NCBI GenBank assembly: GCA_963819885.1
Contig: CAWFXV010000024.1
Location: 248,001-312,000 of the forward strand
DNA: 64,000 bases
Direction: 5' to 3'
From: JACVRX01 sp963819885
Lineage (GTDB): Bacteria > Actinomycetota > Actinomycetes > Jiangellales > Jiangellaceae
The position numbers were made by a program, and so were the translations under genes. The notes beneath the pieces are model-generated. The model searched no databases, had not been told where the DNA came from, and worked only from the letters and a program-made list of their open reading frames with translations. Positions 42,880 to 51,265 of this stretch are shown piece by piece (the first letter of the stretch is position 1; every line of letters begins with the position of its first letter).

Positions 42880-42916
42880 TATGGTTCTCGCGACGACCCG
42901 TCGCCGGAGGCAGCGC

Positions 42917-43852
42917 ATGTCCCTCGACCTGTCCGAGCTCGCTACCCGCGTGCCGCGGCCCGACGACGACGCCCGCGCTGCGGCTCGGGTCCGGCTGGCC
43001 GAACTGGCTCCGTCGGGTGCGTTCGGGCGCTTCGGGACGCTGGCCGAATGGCTCGCCGGAGTTCAAGGTCAGTGCCCGACCCGCCCACTGGATCGGATCC
43101 GGATCGTCGCCATGGCCGACGCCCAGTCGGCCGCTGCGGAGATATCCCCGCTCCTGCCGGTCAGCCCGGCCACTCTTCGCCTCGAGGTTCCGACTCCTGG
43201 TGCTGGTGTCGACTCTGATGACGACGTCGCGCGCGGGAAATCCGTCGAACGCCGAGACGTGGAGCGAGCGTTCGAGGCCGGCGTCGCGATCGCTGATGAC
43301 GAGGTCGACAGTGGGACCGATCTCATCGTGCTGGCCGGGATCGGCTCCACGTTGGCCGTGCCGGCCGCGATCGCGGTGGCAGTCCTGACCGGAACGGAGG
43401 TCGCCTCCGTCGTCGGTCGGGGGACGGGCATCGACGACCGAGAGTGGATGAGGCGGTGTGCCGCGGTCCGCGACGGTGCACGAGTCGGCCGGCGTTCTCT
43501 CACCGATGGCGGCGACGTCCTAGATCTGCTCTCGCCAGTCGGCGGCGCGTCGCTGGCGGCGTTGGCGGGTCTCGTCGTGCAGGCTGCCATTCGGCGCACT
43601 CCCGTCGCACTGGACGGGTTGGTCGCAACCGCGGCCGCCTTGGCAGCCCATCGAGTGGCCGGCGGGACCACGCGCTGGGTGGTTGCGGGGCATGCATCGC
43701 CCGACCCAGGTCAAGCAGCTGCGCTGGCCAAAATGCGGCTCCGGCCGCTGCTCGACTATGCCATCAGCCTCGACGACGGCACCGGCGCAATCCTTGCCGT
43801 ACCACAGCTGCAGGCAGCCGCCACGATGCTGGCGGCCGCCGCGGACAGGTGA
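42917..43852 (+). CDS. cobT: CobT-like (NaMN:DMB phosphoribosyltransferase family) protein with altered active-site motifs
   Basis: A 311-residue protein of the CobT fold, which normally activates dimethylbenzimidazole for cobalamin assembly. The fold is clear: LAEWLAGVQGQCPTRPLDRIR, LIVLAGIGSTLAVPAA, and PVALDGLVATAAALAAH. Several usual motifs are changed: GSLGRLE is GAFGRFG (34-40), DHG is DAQ, GIGNTT is GIGSTL, GGFE is GGAS, and the catalytic Glu before GTGA is Asp (about D287). It may have lost or shifted activity. GGAGG precedes the ATG at 42917; a longer open frame upstream runs through repeats. Position matches Rv2207, but cobS is absent. Confidence 0.78.
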   Translation: MSLDLSELATRVPRPDDDARAAARVRLAELAPSGAFGRFGTLAEWLAGVQGQCPTRPLDRIRIVAMADAQSAAAEISPLLPVSPATLRLEVPTPGAGVDSDDDVARGKSVERRDVERAFEAGVAIADDEVDSGTDLIVLAGIGSTLAVPAAIAVAVLTGTEVASVVGRGTGIDDREWMRRCAAVRDGARVGRRSLTDGGDVLDLLSPVGGASLAALAGLVVQAAIRRTPVALDGLVATAAALAAHRVAGGTTRWVVAGHASPDPGQAAALAKMRLRPLLDYAISLDDGTGAILAVPQLQAAATMLAAAADR

Positions 43853-43871
43853 CGACGACCGACCCGGCTCA

Positions 43872-44966
43872 CTATTCCCGGGTCGACGGCTGCACGAAGG
43901 GCGCCTTGACGACCTCGAACTCCTCGAGCCGCCCCCTGACGTCGACCGACACCAACGCGCCCAGGGCGATCTCGGATGCCAGCAGCGCCAGTCCGATTCC
44001 CCTGCGCAATGTCGGCGAGAACGTCCCCGAGGTGACGGTCCCGACCCGCTGACCGTCGGCTGACACGTCCATTCCAGGCCGCGGAATCCCACGGCCCAGC
44101 GAGCGGATCCCGCGGAGCCGGCGCGCAGGGCCGTCCGCACGTTCGGCCAGCAGCACATCGCGCCCCCAGAACGCCGGCTTGTCCCAGCCGACGGCCCAGG
44201 CCGCACCTGCTTGAACTGGCGTGATGTCCAATGAGAGATCCTGGCCGTGCAGCGGGTAGCCCATCTCGGTCCGTAGCGTGTCGCGCGCGCCCAAGCCGCA
44301 GGGCAAGATCCCGTGCGGCGCACCCGCGGTCAGCAGCGCATCCCACACAGGTCCGGCCTCGGCCCACGGCACCACCAACTCGTACCCTCGCTCCCCCGTG
44401 TAACCGGTGCGACAGACCGTCATTGGCACGTCCTGCCAGGTTGCCGTGTCGAAAGCCATGTAGTCATGGCCAGTGGGCAGGCCGATCGCGCCGAGCGTCT
44501 CGTCGCTGAACTGGCCCTGCACGGCGAGGATGGCGTAGTCCTTGTGCGCGTTGCTCACCTGGACATCGGTCGGAGCTGCGTCAGTCAGACGTCGAACGAT
44601 CTCGGCGCAGTTTGCGGCATTCGGGATGAGGAGGAGGTCCTCGTCCGAGCGCAGGTATGCGATCAGGTCGTCGACGACACCGCCGGTCCGTTCGTCGCAG
44701 CACAAGGTGTACTGGGCTTGGCCGGGTCCGATCTTGGCCAGCGCATTGGTCAAACAAGAATCGACGAAAGCCCGTGCGCCCGGGCCGGTCACGGTCGCCT
44801 TGCCCAGATGACTAACGTCGAAGATGCCGACGCGCTCCCGCACCGCGGTGTGTTCCTCCACGATGCCCGAGAACTGCAGCGGCATCTCCCATCCGCTGAA
44901 CTCGGCGAACCTCGCGCCGAGCACTGCCTGCCGGTCGTACAGAGGGGTCCGCTCACGGGTCGTCAC
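43872..44966 (-). CDS. gcvT: Glycine cleavage system T protein (aminomethyltransferase)
   Basis: A 364-residue tetrahydrofolate-dependent aminomethyltransferase. Motifs: TPLYDRQAVLGARFAEFSGWEMPLQF, VGIFDVSHLGKATVTGPGA, RTGYTGERGYELVVP (folate site) and ARDTLRTEMGYPLHGQDL, with GTVTSGTFSPTLRRGIGLALL at the end. It releases ammonia and methylene-THF from the lipoyl-bound intermediate of glycine. The GTG start has a weak ribosome site. gcvH and gcvP are not in the window. Position matches Rv2211. Confidence 0.96.
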   Translation of the reverse strand: MTTRERTPLYDRQAVLGARFAEFSGWEMPLQFSGIVEEHTAVRERVGIFDVSHLGKATVTGPGARAFVDSCLTNALAKIGPGQAQYTLCCDERTGGVVDDLIAYLRSDEDLLLIPNAANCAEIVRRLTDAAPTDVQVSNAHKDYAILAVQGQFSDETLGAIGLPTGHDYMAFDTATWQDVPMTVCRTGYTGERGYELVVPWAEAGPVWDALLTAGAPHGILPCGLGARDTLRTEMGYPLHGQDLSLDITPVQAGAAWAVGWDKPAFWGRDVLLAERADGPARRLRGIRSLGRGIPRPGMDVSADGQRVGTVTSGTFSPTLRRGIGLALLASEIALGALVSVDVRGRLEEFEVVKAPFVQPSTRE

Positions 44967-45035
44967 GACGGCACTCTACGGTCGGTGCGACATGCCATCG
45001 CGCCCTAAAGCCGACCTCGACCGGGCAGGAGAGCC

Positions 45036-46553
45036 GTGACCACCATCGCATTGTCGACTGCGGATCCCATGGCGATCGACGCAGACGCAGTCGTCGTCGG
45101 GATCGCCGCCGACCGCGACGCGGTGCGGGTGCTGGCCGCCGGGGCTCGAATCGACCGTGCGGTCGGAGGGTCACTGGCCGTGATGCTCAAGGCACTCGGA
45201 GCCACCGGCAAGCGCGACGAGGTCACGAAGATGGCGACGACGACGGCCAAGGCCACCGTCGTGGTCGCGGTCGGTATGGGCCGGCGAGCCGATGAGGGCA
45301 CGCCCGCCCACGAAGAGTCGCTGCGACGGGCTGCGGGTGCCGCCGCACGAGCCCTGCGGGGCAGCCGCTCAGCAGCTTTCGCACTCCCGATCACGAGTCC
45401 GGCCGACGCGGCCGCCGTCGCCGACGGGATACTGCTCGGCAGCTACACCTTCGACGGGTACAAGTCCAGCGGCACCACGCCGCCTCTCGCGACCGCGACG
45501 ATCATCAGTGCATCCGCCAAAGCGAAGGAAGTCAAGGCGGCGGTCGCGCGCGCCCAAGTCGTCGCGGCGGCGGTCAACCAGGCCCGGAGTTGGGTCAACA
45601 CACCAGCCCGTGACCTGACACCACAAGCCTTCGCCGAGGCCGCCAAACGGTATGCCAAGGGTCTCAAGCTCGACGTCGACGTGCTGGACGAGAACGCACT
45701 CGCCGCCGGAGGTTACGGCGGCATCGTCGGCGTGGGGCAGGGTTCCGCGAACCCTCCGCGGCTGGTGCGCATGGCCTACCGGCCGTTCCGCGCGAAGAAG
45801 CACGTGGCGCTGGTCGGCAAAGGGATCACCTTCGACTCCGGCGGTCTGTCCCTGAAGCCGCCCGACGCCATGCCGAAAATGAAGTCGGACATGAGTGGCG
45901 CTGCGGCCGTGGTTGCCGCCGTCGTCGCGGTCGCCAAGCTTGCTCCACGGATCGCCGTGACGGCATACGCCCCGATGGCGGAGAACATGCCGTCCGGAAA
46001 AGCCCAACGTCCGTCGGACGTGCTGACGATCAGAGGCGGCAAGACCGTGGAGGTGCTCAACACCGACGCCGAGGGCCGGCTGATCCTCGCTGACGGACTG
46101 GTCCGGGCGGGCGAGGACAACCCGGACCTGATCGTCGACATCGCGACCCTGACTGGTGCTTGTGTCATCGCGTTGGGAACGCGGGTCTCCGGGATAATGG
46201 CCAACGGCGATCGCCTTCTTCGCCAGGTGCACGAGGTGTCCGAGCGGGCCGGCGAACAGATGTGGCCGCTTCCGCTACCCGATGAGTTGCGGGAGAAGCT
46301 CGACTCACCGATCGCCGACATCGCGAACGTCGGAGCGAAGTCGGGAGGCGCGCTCGCGGCTGGGGTTTTCCTCCAAGAGTTCGTCCGGGACGGCCTCGAC
46401 TGGGTACACCTGGACATCGCTGGCACCGCCTTCAACGACGACTCGCCCTATGGCTACACCCCGAAAGGTGGCACCGGTTTCGGCGTCCGGACGCTGGTGC
46501 AAATCGTCGAGGACGTCGCGAGCGGCGCGATGTCGATCGGTGAGAGCCCATGA
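45036..46553 (+). CDS. pepA: Leucyl aminopeptidase (M17)
   Basis: A 505-residue cytosolic di-metal aminopeptidase. The N-terminal about 165 residues are the macro-like domain. The catalytic domain has VGKGITFDSGGLSLKPP, MKSDMSGAAAV, the signature NTDAEGRLILADGL and ALGTRVSGIMANGD. It removes N-terminal residues from peptides. AGGAG precedes the GTG start. The stop overlaps the start of the DDAH gene (ATGA). Called pepB in mycobacteria. Confidence 0.96.
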   Translation: MTTIALSTADPMAIDADAVVVGIAADRDAVRVLAAGARIDRAVGGSLAVMLKALGATGKRDEVTKMATTTAKATVVVAVGMGRRADEGTPAHEESLRRAAGAAARALRGSRSAAFALPITSPADAAAVADGILLGSYTFDGYKSSGTTPPLATATIISASAKAKEVKAAVARAQVVAAAVNQARSWVNTPARDLTPQAFAEAAKRYAKGLKLDVDVLDENALAAGGYGGIVGVGQGSANPPRLVRMAYRPFRAKKHVALVGKGITFDSGGLSLKPPDAMPKMKSDMSGAAAVVAAVVAVAKLAPRIAVTAYAPMAENMPSGKAQRPSDVLTIRGGKTVEVLNTDAEGRLILADGLVRAGEDNPDLIVDIATLTGACVIALGTRVSGIMANGDRLLRQVHEVSERAGEQMWPLPLPDELREKLDSPIADIANVGAKSGGALAAGVFLQEFVRDGLDWVHLDIAGTAFNDDSPYGYTPKGGTGFGVRTLVQIVEDVASGAMSIGESP

Positions 46554-47323
46554 CCCGAGGCGTCGCCCTCGTCCGGCAGCCGAGCGATCGGCTCGCCGAA
46601 GGAATCGTCACGCATGTCCAACGCAGGCCGGTTGACCTGACGCTTGCACGGCGCCAGCACAAGGCGTATTGCGACGCGCTCGCAACAGCTGGCTGGGCGG
46701 TGCAGGTCATCGAGCCGGCTCCGGAGCATCCGGACTCGGTGTTCGTCGAGGACACCGTCGTGATCTTCGACGGGTTGGCCATCCTCACCCGGCCCGGCCC
46801 GGCCGAGCGGCGGGGCGAGATCGATGGCACCGAAGCCGTGCTGCGCGACCTCGGGTTGGAGGTCGTGCGCATCGTCGAACCCGGCACGCTGGACGGCGGT
46901 GACGTTCTGCAGATTGGTTCTACCGTCTATGTCGGGTCCGGAGGACGTACCAACACCGACGGAATCGAGCAACTCGGTCGTCACCTCGGGTTGCGTGGCG
47001 GCAAGGTCGTTCCCGTCCAGCTGACCGGCGTGCTCCACCTGAAGTCAGCAGTCACGGCACTGTCCGACGGGACTCTGGTTGCCCTTCCTGATCGAATCGA
47101 CACCTCCGTCTTACCGGCCGTACACGCCGTCGACGAGGAGGCGGGCTGCCATGTGGTCCCGCTCGGCGACGACCAGGTGCTGATCGCCGCGTCGGCGCCG
47201 TCGACGGCCGCTTGGCTGAGCAGCATCGGATGGTCACCGGTCGTCGTCGACATCAGCGAGTTCGAGAAACTCGAAGCCGGTGTGACCTGCTTGAACGTGC
47301 TGGTTCCCCGCCCTCCGGAATGA
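46550..47323 (+). CDS. ddaH: Dimethylarginine dimethylaminohydrolase (DDAH)
   Basis: A 257-residue amidinotransferase-fold hydrolase that converts methylated arginine to citrulline. It has FVEDTVVIFDGLAILTRPG (substrate acids), LDGGDVLQIG, the catalytic His in VLHLKSAVT (H163) and the catalytic Cys in EAGVTCLNVLV (C247). The ATG overlaps the aminopeptidase stop, suggesting peptide and methylarginine breakdown together. The stop lies within the terminator hairpin. Confidence 0.94.
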   Translation: MTRGVALVRQPSDRLAEGIVTHVQRRPVDLTLARRQHKAYCDALATAGWAVQVIEPAPEHPDSVFVEDTVVIFDGLAILTRPGPAERRGEIDGTEAVLRDLGLEVVRIVEPGTLDGGDVLQIGSTVYVGSGGRTNTDGIEQLGRHLGLRGGKVVPVQLTGVLHLKSAVTALSDGTLVALPDRIDTSVLPAVHAVDEEAGCHVVPLGDDQVLIAASAPSTAAWLSSIGWSPVVVDISEFEKLEAGVTCLNVLVPRPPE

Positions 47324-47342
47324 CCACGTCATTTCCGGAGGG
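47311..47342. terminator. Bidirectional terminator between ddaH and the small gene
   Basis: CCCTCCGGAATGAC (47311-47324) and GTCATTTCCGGAGGG (47328-47342) pair along about 14 bases with one bulge and a 3-base loop. The stem spans the ddaH stop codon, and the convergent gene ends nine bases beyond. Confidence 0.8.
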
Positions 47343-47350
47343 GCAGCTGG

Positions 47351-47668
47351 CTATGCACCGTCGTGGCGGCGGTTCCAGTCGCGCATCCGTTGCGGATAGC
47401 CGACGACCTGCGCGTCGTAAGCCGGGATCGCCAACTTGCGGGCCAGGTCGTGAGCGGCCTGCGCGTCCTTGACCCGACGGCGGGTCCACTCTCCGTCGTG
47501 GGCGACGAATACGACGGTTGTGGCGGTCATCGTGGTGGGCGGTTCGACGTAGGCCTCCACACCGTTTCGGGTCCGCGCGAACTCTTCCAGGTGCGCCGTG
47601 TCGGAGCTGTCGGCCGCGCGGTCGAGGCTGCCGGCGGCGCTTCGACGCCTCCGCCTTAACCACCCCAC
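47351..47668 (-). CDS. Small conserved actinobacterial protein, unknown function
   Basis: A 105-residue soluble protein. It has a basic start (GWLRRRRRS), then TAHLEEFARTRNGVEAYVEP, TTVVFVAHDGEWTRRRVKD and AAHDLARKLAIPAYDAQVVG. This pattern recurs in short actinobacterial proteins that I recall without a function. The GTG at 47668 has GGAGGCGGG six bases upstream. The open frame continues upstream through the 58-bp repeats, which is an artefact. Confidence 0.78.
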   Translation of the reverse strand: MGWLRRRRRSAAGSLDRAADSSDTAHLEEFARTRNGVEAYVEPPTTMTATTVVFVAHDGEWTRRRVKDAQAAHDLARKLAIPAYDAQVVGYPQRMRDWNRRHDGA

Positions 47669-47722
47669 GCCCGCCTCCATCTCCGTCGGGTACCGCAATC
47701 TGCGCAGTCTGCCATTGGCCGC

Positions 47723-47896
47723 GCCTTGATGGTCGCACTCGGACCCTCGCTGGTTCCTCGCTCGGGCTCCTCGTTGCTCCGCCTTGATGGTCGCACTCGG
47801 ACCCTCGCTCGTTCCTCGCTCGGGCTCCTCGTTGCTCCGCCTTGATGGTCGCACTCGGACCCTCGCTCGTTCCTCGCTCGGGCTCCTCGTTGCTCC
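47723..47896. repeat. 58-bp tandem repeat, three copies
   Basis: Units start at 47723, 47781 and 47839, each running from GCCTTGATGGTCGCACTCGG to CTCGTTGCTCC. Copies 2 and 3 are identical and copy 1 differs at one base (CTGGTT for CTCGTT). There are no spacers, so this is not CRISPR. It lies in the gap upstream of lpd, and a fourth diverged copy is at 42822. Confidence 0.95.
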
Positions 47897-47983
47897 GACG
47901 GTTGTCCTTCCCAGGTCACCGGGTGGAAGGATGCTGCCAGACCGTGCAGTGTGATGGTCTCGACGACCCTCGAGGAGCGCACC

Positions 47984-49360
47984 GTGGCGAACAACTTCGA
48001 CGTCGTGATCCTCGGCGGAGGCAGCGGAGGTTACGCCTGTGCATTCCGCGCCGCCGAGTTGGGAATGGCCGTGGCCCTCGTCGAGAAGGACAAGGTCGGC
48101 GGCACCTGTCTGCACTACGGGTGTATCCCGACCAAGGCACTGCTGCACGCTGCAGAGATCGCCGACGCTGCCCGGGAGAGCTCGCAGTTCGGCGTCAATG
48201 TCTCTCTCGAGGGCATCGACATGCCCGGAGTCAACGCTTACAAGGACAGCGTTGTCAGCCGCCTGTACAAGGGGCTGCAAGGGCTGGTCAAGGCGAATGG
48301 CATCACTCTCGTCCAGGGTGAGGGACGGTTGGTCGCTCCCAATGCCGTCAACGTCGGCGGCACCCGTTACGAGGGGCGGCGCATCGTCCTCGCCACCGGC
48401 TCGTACGCCAAGTCGCTGCCCGGCCTCGACATCGACGGCGAGCGCGTCATCACCAGTTACGAAGCCCTGACGATGGACCGGGTGCCCGGCTCAGCGGTGG
48501 TGCTCGGCGGAGGTGTGATCGGCGTCGAATTCGCCAGCGTGTGGCGCTCCTTCGGAGCCGAGGTGACGATCATCGAGGCGCTGCCACGGCTGGTGCCGGT
48601 CGAGGACGAGGCGTGCTCCAAGGCGGTCGAGCGGGCCTTCCGCAAGCGCGGCATCGCGTTCCGGACGAACACCCCCTTCAAGTCGGTCGACCGGACCGAC
48701 GGCGGGGTCAGGGTCACGGTCGAAAGCGGCGACCCGATCGAGGCCGATCTCCTGCTCGTCGCCGTAGGCCGCGGCGCCGTCACCGACGGGCTCGGTTTCG
48801 ACGAGGTGGGTGTCACGCTGGAACGCGGCTTCATCCCGACCGACGAGCGGCTGCGGACCAACATCGAGGGTGTCTACGCGATCGGCGATCTGGTACCCGG
48901 CCTCCAGCTCGCTCACCGGGGATTCGCGCACGGGATCTTCCTCGCCGAGGATTTCGCCGGCCTGAACCCCGTTCCGGTCGAGGACGACGGGATCCCACGG
49001 GTGACCTACAGCGAGCCCGAGGTCGCCTCCGTCGGCCTCACCGAGGCGCAAGCCAACGAACGACTCGGTGCGGACCAGGTCGAGACGTTCCACTACGACC
49101 TGGGCGGCAACGGCCGCAGCCAGATCCTCAAGACCCAGGGTTTCGTCAAGCTGGTCCGGGAGAAGAACGGACCGGTTCTCGGCGCCCACATGGTCGGCAG
49201 CAGGGTCGGCGAGCTGATCGCCGAGGCGCAGCTGATCTACAACTGGGAGGCATTGCCGTCAGAGGTCGCGCAGCTGATCCACGCGCATCCGACCCAAGGC
49301 GAGGCGCTCGGCGAAGCACACCTGGCCCTCGCGGGTAAACCACTACACGTCCACGGCTGA
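47984..49360 (+). CDS. lpdA: Dihydrolipoyl dehydrogenase (E3)
   Basis: A 458-residue FAD flavoprotein that reoxidises dihydrolipoamide with NAD+. It has the FAD site VVILGGGSGGYACAF, the redox disulfide GGTCLHYGCIPTK (C42, C47), the NAD site AVVLGGGVIGVEFAS, and the interface His-Glu pair in IHAHPTQGEALGE. I chose the GTG at 47984, which has GAGGAG seven bases upstream; an open frame begins 11 codons earlier at 47951. It is followed by the E2 gene at 39 bases, and the two are co-directional. Confidence 0.96.
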   Translation: MANNFDVVILGGGSGGYACAFRAAELGMAVALVEKDKVGGTCLHYGCIPTKALLHAAEIADAARESSQFGVNVSLEGIDMPGVNAYKDSVVSRLYKGLQGLVKANGITLVQGEGRLVAPNAVNVGGTRYEGRRIVLATGSYAKSLPGLDIDGERVITSYEALTMDRVPGSAVVLGGGVIGVEFASVWRSFGAEVTIIEALPRLVPVEDEACSKAVERAFRKRGIAFRTNTPFKSVDRTDGGVRVTVESGDPIEADLLLVAVGRGAVTDGLGFDEVGVTLERGFIPTDERLRTNIEGVYAIGDLVPGLQLAHRGFAHGIFLAEDFAGLNPVPVEDDGIPRVTYSEPEVASVGLTEAQANERLGADQVETFHYDLGGNGRSQILKTQGFVKLVREKNGPVLGAHMVGSRVGELIAEAQLIYNWEALPSEVAQLIHAHPTQGEALGEAHLALAGKPLHVHG

Positions 49361-49398
49361 TCGGTACTCTGCGTCGAGAACTCGGAGAGGACAGACCA

Positions 49399-51237
49399 AT
49401 GGCGACCTCTGTCACCTTGCCCGCACTCGGCGAGAGCGTCACCGAAGGCACCGTGACCCGCTGGCTCAAGCAGCCAGGTGAACAGGTCCAGGCCGACGAA
49501 CCACTGCTCGAGGTGTCCACGGACAAGGTCGACACCGAGATCCCCGCTCCCGCGTCCGGGACGCTGCTGGAGATCAAGGTCGCCGAGGACGAGACGGTCG
49601 AGGTGGGCACCGAGCTCGCGGTCATCGGGGAACCGAGCGAGGGCGGTGCCGAGCAGCAGGATGCCGGGACCGGCGAAACGGCAGCCGAGCCGCCGGCAGA
49701 GGAACCAGGCCAGACGGAGGCCACCGCGCAGGCAGCCCAGCCGGAACCGGAGCCGCAAGAGGCCGCGCAGCCAGCGCAGCCGACCGGCGGGAGTGCCGGC
49801 GGCACGTCGGTGACTCTGCCCGCGCTGGGCGAGAGTGTGACCGAAGGGACCGTCACGCGTTGGCTCAAGCAGGTCGGGGACCAGGTCCAGACCGACGAGC
49901 CACTCCTGGAGATCTCCACCGACAAAGTGGACACCGAGATCCCGTCGCCGGCCTCCGGGACGCTGCTCGAGATCAAGGTGGCCGAGGACGAGACCGTCGA
50001 GGTGGGCACCGAGCTCGCGGTCATCGGCGCTGCCGACGGGGCGTCCGCAGAACCCGCTGCGCAGCCGGCTGGAACCACGCCCGCGATCAGGCCGGAGGAC
50101 GCCGCAGCCAAGGCGGAGACTCCGCTCGAGGCCGAGGCGGCGACTCTGGCAACGGCCGACGCACAGTCGGAGGAGAAGGCCAAGCAGGACGCGCCGTCGG
50201 CTCCCCCGCCTGCCCCGGCGACGACACCGCCCGCGCCCATAGCGGCCGCCCCGACCGCGGCTGCACCCACGGCGGCACCCGCAGCCGGTGGCGACGGATC
50301 ACCGTATGTCACACCTCTGGTTCGCAAGCTCGCCGCCGAGCACAGTGTCGACCTGACCACCCTGTCCGGGACCGGCGTGGGCGGGCGGATCCGAAAGCAG
50401 GACGTGCTCGCCGCCGCCGAGCAAGCCCGCAAGGCTGCCGAGGCACCCGCCGCAGCCCCGTCGGCTCCGGCGGCTCCGGCTGTGGCAGCTCCGGGCGCCG
50501 CCGCGCCATCACCGTTGCGCGGCAGCACGGAGAAGATGTCGCGGATGCGAGCGGTCATCGCCAAGCGGATGGTCGAGTCGCTGCAAACCTCCGCCCAGCT
50601 CACGACGGTCGTGGAGGTCGACGTCACCGCGATCGCTCGGCTGCGACAGAAGGCCAAAGCGTCGTTCGAAGCCCGGGAGGGCGTGAAGCTGTCCTTCCTG
50701 CCGTTCTTCGCGAAGGCCGCGGTCGAAGCCCTGAAGGCGCACCCGAAGCTCAATGCGACCGTTGACATGGACAAGAACGAGGTCACCTATCTCGACGCGG
50801 AGCACCTCGGCGTCGCGGTCGACACCGAACGCGGCCTGCTCGTGCCCGTGATCCATGGCGCGGGCGACCTCAACATCGCTGGTCTGGCTCGCAAGATCGC
50901 AGACCTGGCCGAACGCACCCGCGGCAACAAGATCTCGCCCGACGAACTGTCCGGCGGCACGTTCACCCTCACGAACACCGGCAGCCGGGGAGCGCTGTTC
51001 GACACCCCGATCATCAACCAGCCGCAGGTCGCGATTCTTGGCACCGGCGCCGTCGTCAAACGACCCACGGTCGCCGCCGATGACACCGGCGCCGACAGCA
51101 TCGCGATCCGCTCGATGGTCTATCTCGCGCTCACCTACGACCACCGGCTGGTCGACGGGGCCGACGCTGCTCGGTACCTGACGACCGTCAAGCAGCGTCT
51201 GGAACGCGGCCAATTCGAAGGTGATCTCGGCATCTAA
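49399..51237 (+). CDS. sucB: 2-oxoacid dehydrogenase E2 (dihydrolipoamide acyltransferase) with two lipoyl domains
   Basis: A 612-residue E2. Lipoyl domain 1 (about 3-78, lysine K43 in STDKVDTEIPA) and domain 2 (about 136-211, K176) are joined by Ala/Pro/Glu-rich linkers. Next come a peripheral-subunit-binding domain (YVTPLVRKLAAEHSVDL, about 309-345) and the catalytic domain with TYDHRLVDGADAARYL (H582, D586). In mycobacteria the equivalent (DlaT, Rv2215) serves pyruvate dehydrogenase, so succinyl versus acetyl specificity is open. LipB and LipA, encoded just downstream, make its cofactor. Confidence 0.95.
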   Translation: MATSVTLPALGESVTEGTVTRWLKQPGEQVQADEPLLEVSTDKVDTEIPAPASGTLLEIKVAEDETVEVGTELAVIGEPSEGGAEQQDAGTGETAAEPPAEEPGQTEATAQAAQPEPEPQEAAQPAQPTGGSAGGTSVTLPALGESVTEGTVTRWLKQVGDQVQTDEPLLEISTDKVDTEIPSPASGTLLEIKVAEDETVEVGTELAVIGAADGASAEPAAQPAGTTPAIRPEDAAAKAETPLEAEAATLATADAQSEEKAKQDAPSAPPPAPATTPPAPIAAAPTAAAPTAAPAAGGDGSPYVTPLVRKLAAEHSVDLTTLSGTGVGGRIRKQDVLAAAEQARKAAEAPAAAPSAPAAPAVAAPGAAAPSPLRGSTEKMSRMRAVIAKRMVESLQTSAQLTTVVEVDVTAIARLRQKAKASFEAREGVKLSFLPFFAKAAVEALKAHPKLNATVDMDKNEVTYLDAEHLGVAVDTERGLLVPVIHGAGDLNIAGLARKIADLAERTRGNKISPDELSGGTFTLTNTGSRGALFDTPIINQPQVAILGTGAVVKRPTVAADDTGADSIAIRSMVYLALTYDHRLVDGADAARYLTTVKQRLERGQFEGDLGI

Positions 51238-51265
51238 CTCACCCCGGTCGGGGGAAGAGAGTGTC

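Larger units (their letters stand above)
42366..42916. other. Intergenic region rich in hairpins and repeats
   Basis: The 551 bases hold no convincing gene. Present are a perfect 12-bp stem with 15-base loop (42671-42709, GGGACCGTCCCC / GGGGACGGTCCC), the second 72-bp palindrome and one 58-bp repeat. Short frames at the left end (for example TALPVSGVVGGVPPATSSA) have no family I know. ECF transporter genes could have been lost here. Confidence 0.7.

Noticed and set aside
47723..47896. Possible CRISPR array
   Set aside because: Units are directly abutting 58-mers with no variable spacers, and no cas genes are present.
47351..48280. Long frame extending the small protein at 47351 through the 58-bp repeats
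   Set aside because: The upstream part translates the repeat (EEPERGTSEGP-type) and has no ribosome site; the GTG at 47668 is well placed.
49146..50786. 546-codon Ser/Ala-rich open frame antisense to sucB
   Set aside because: Mirrors the two lipoyl domains and Ala/Pro linkers; no independent start signal or family.
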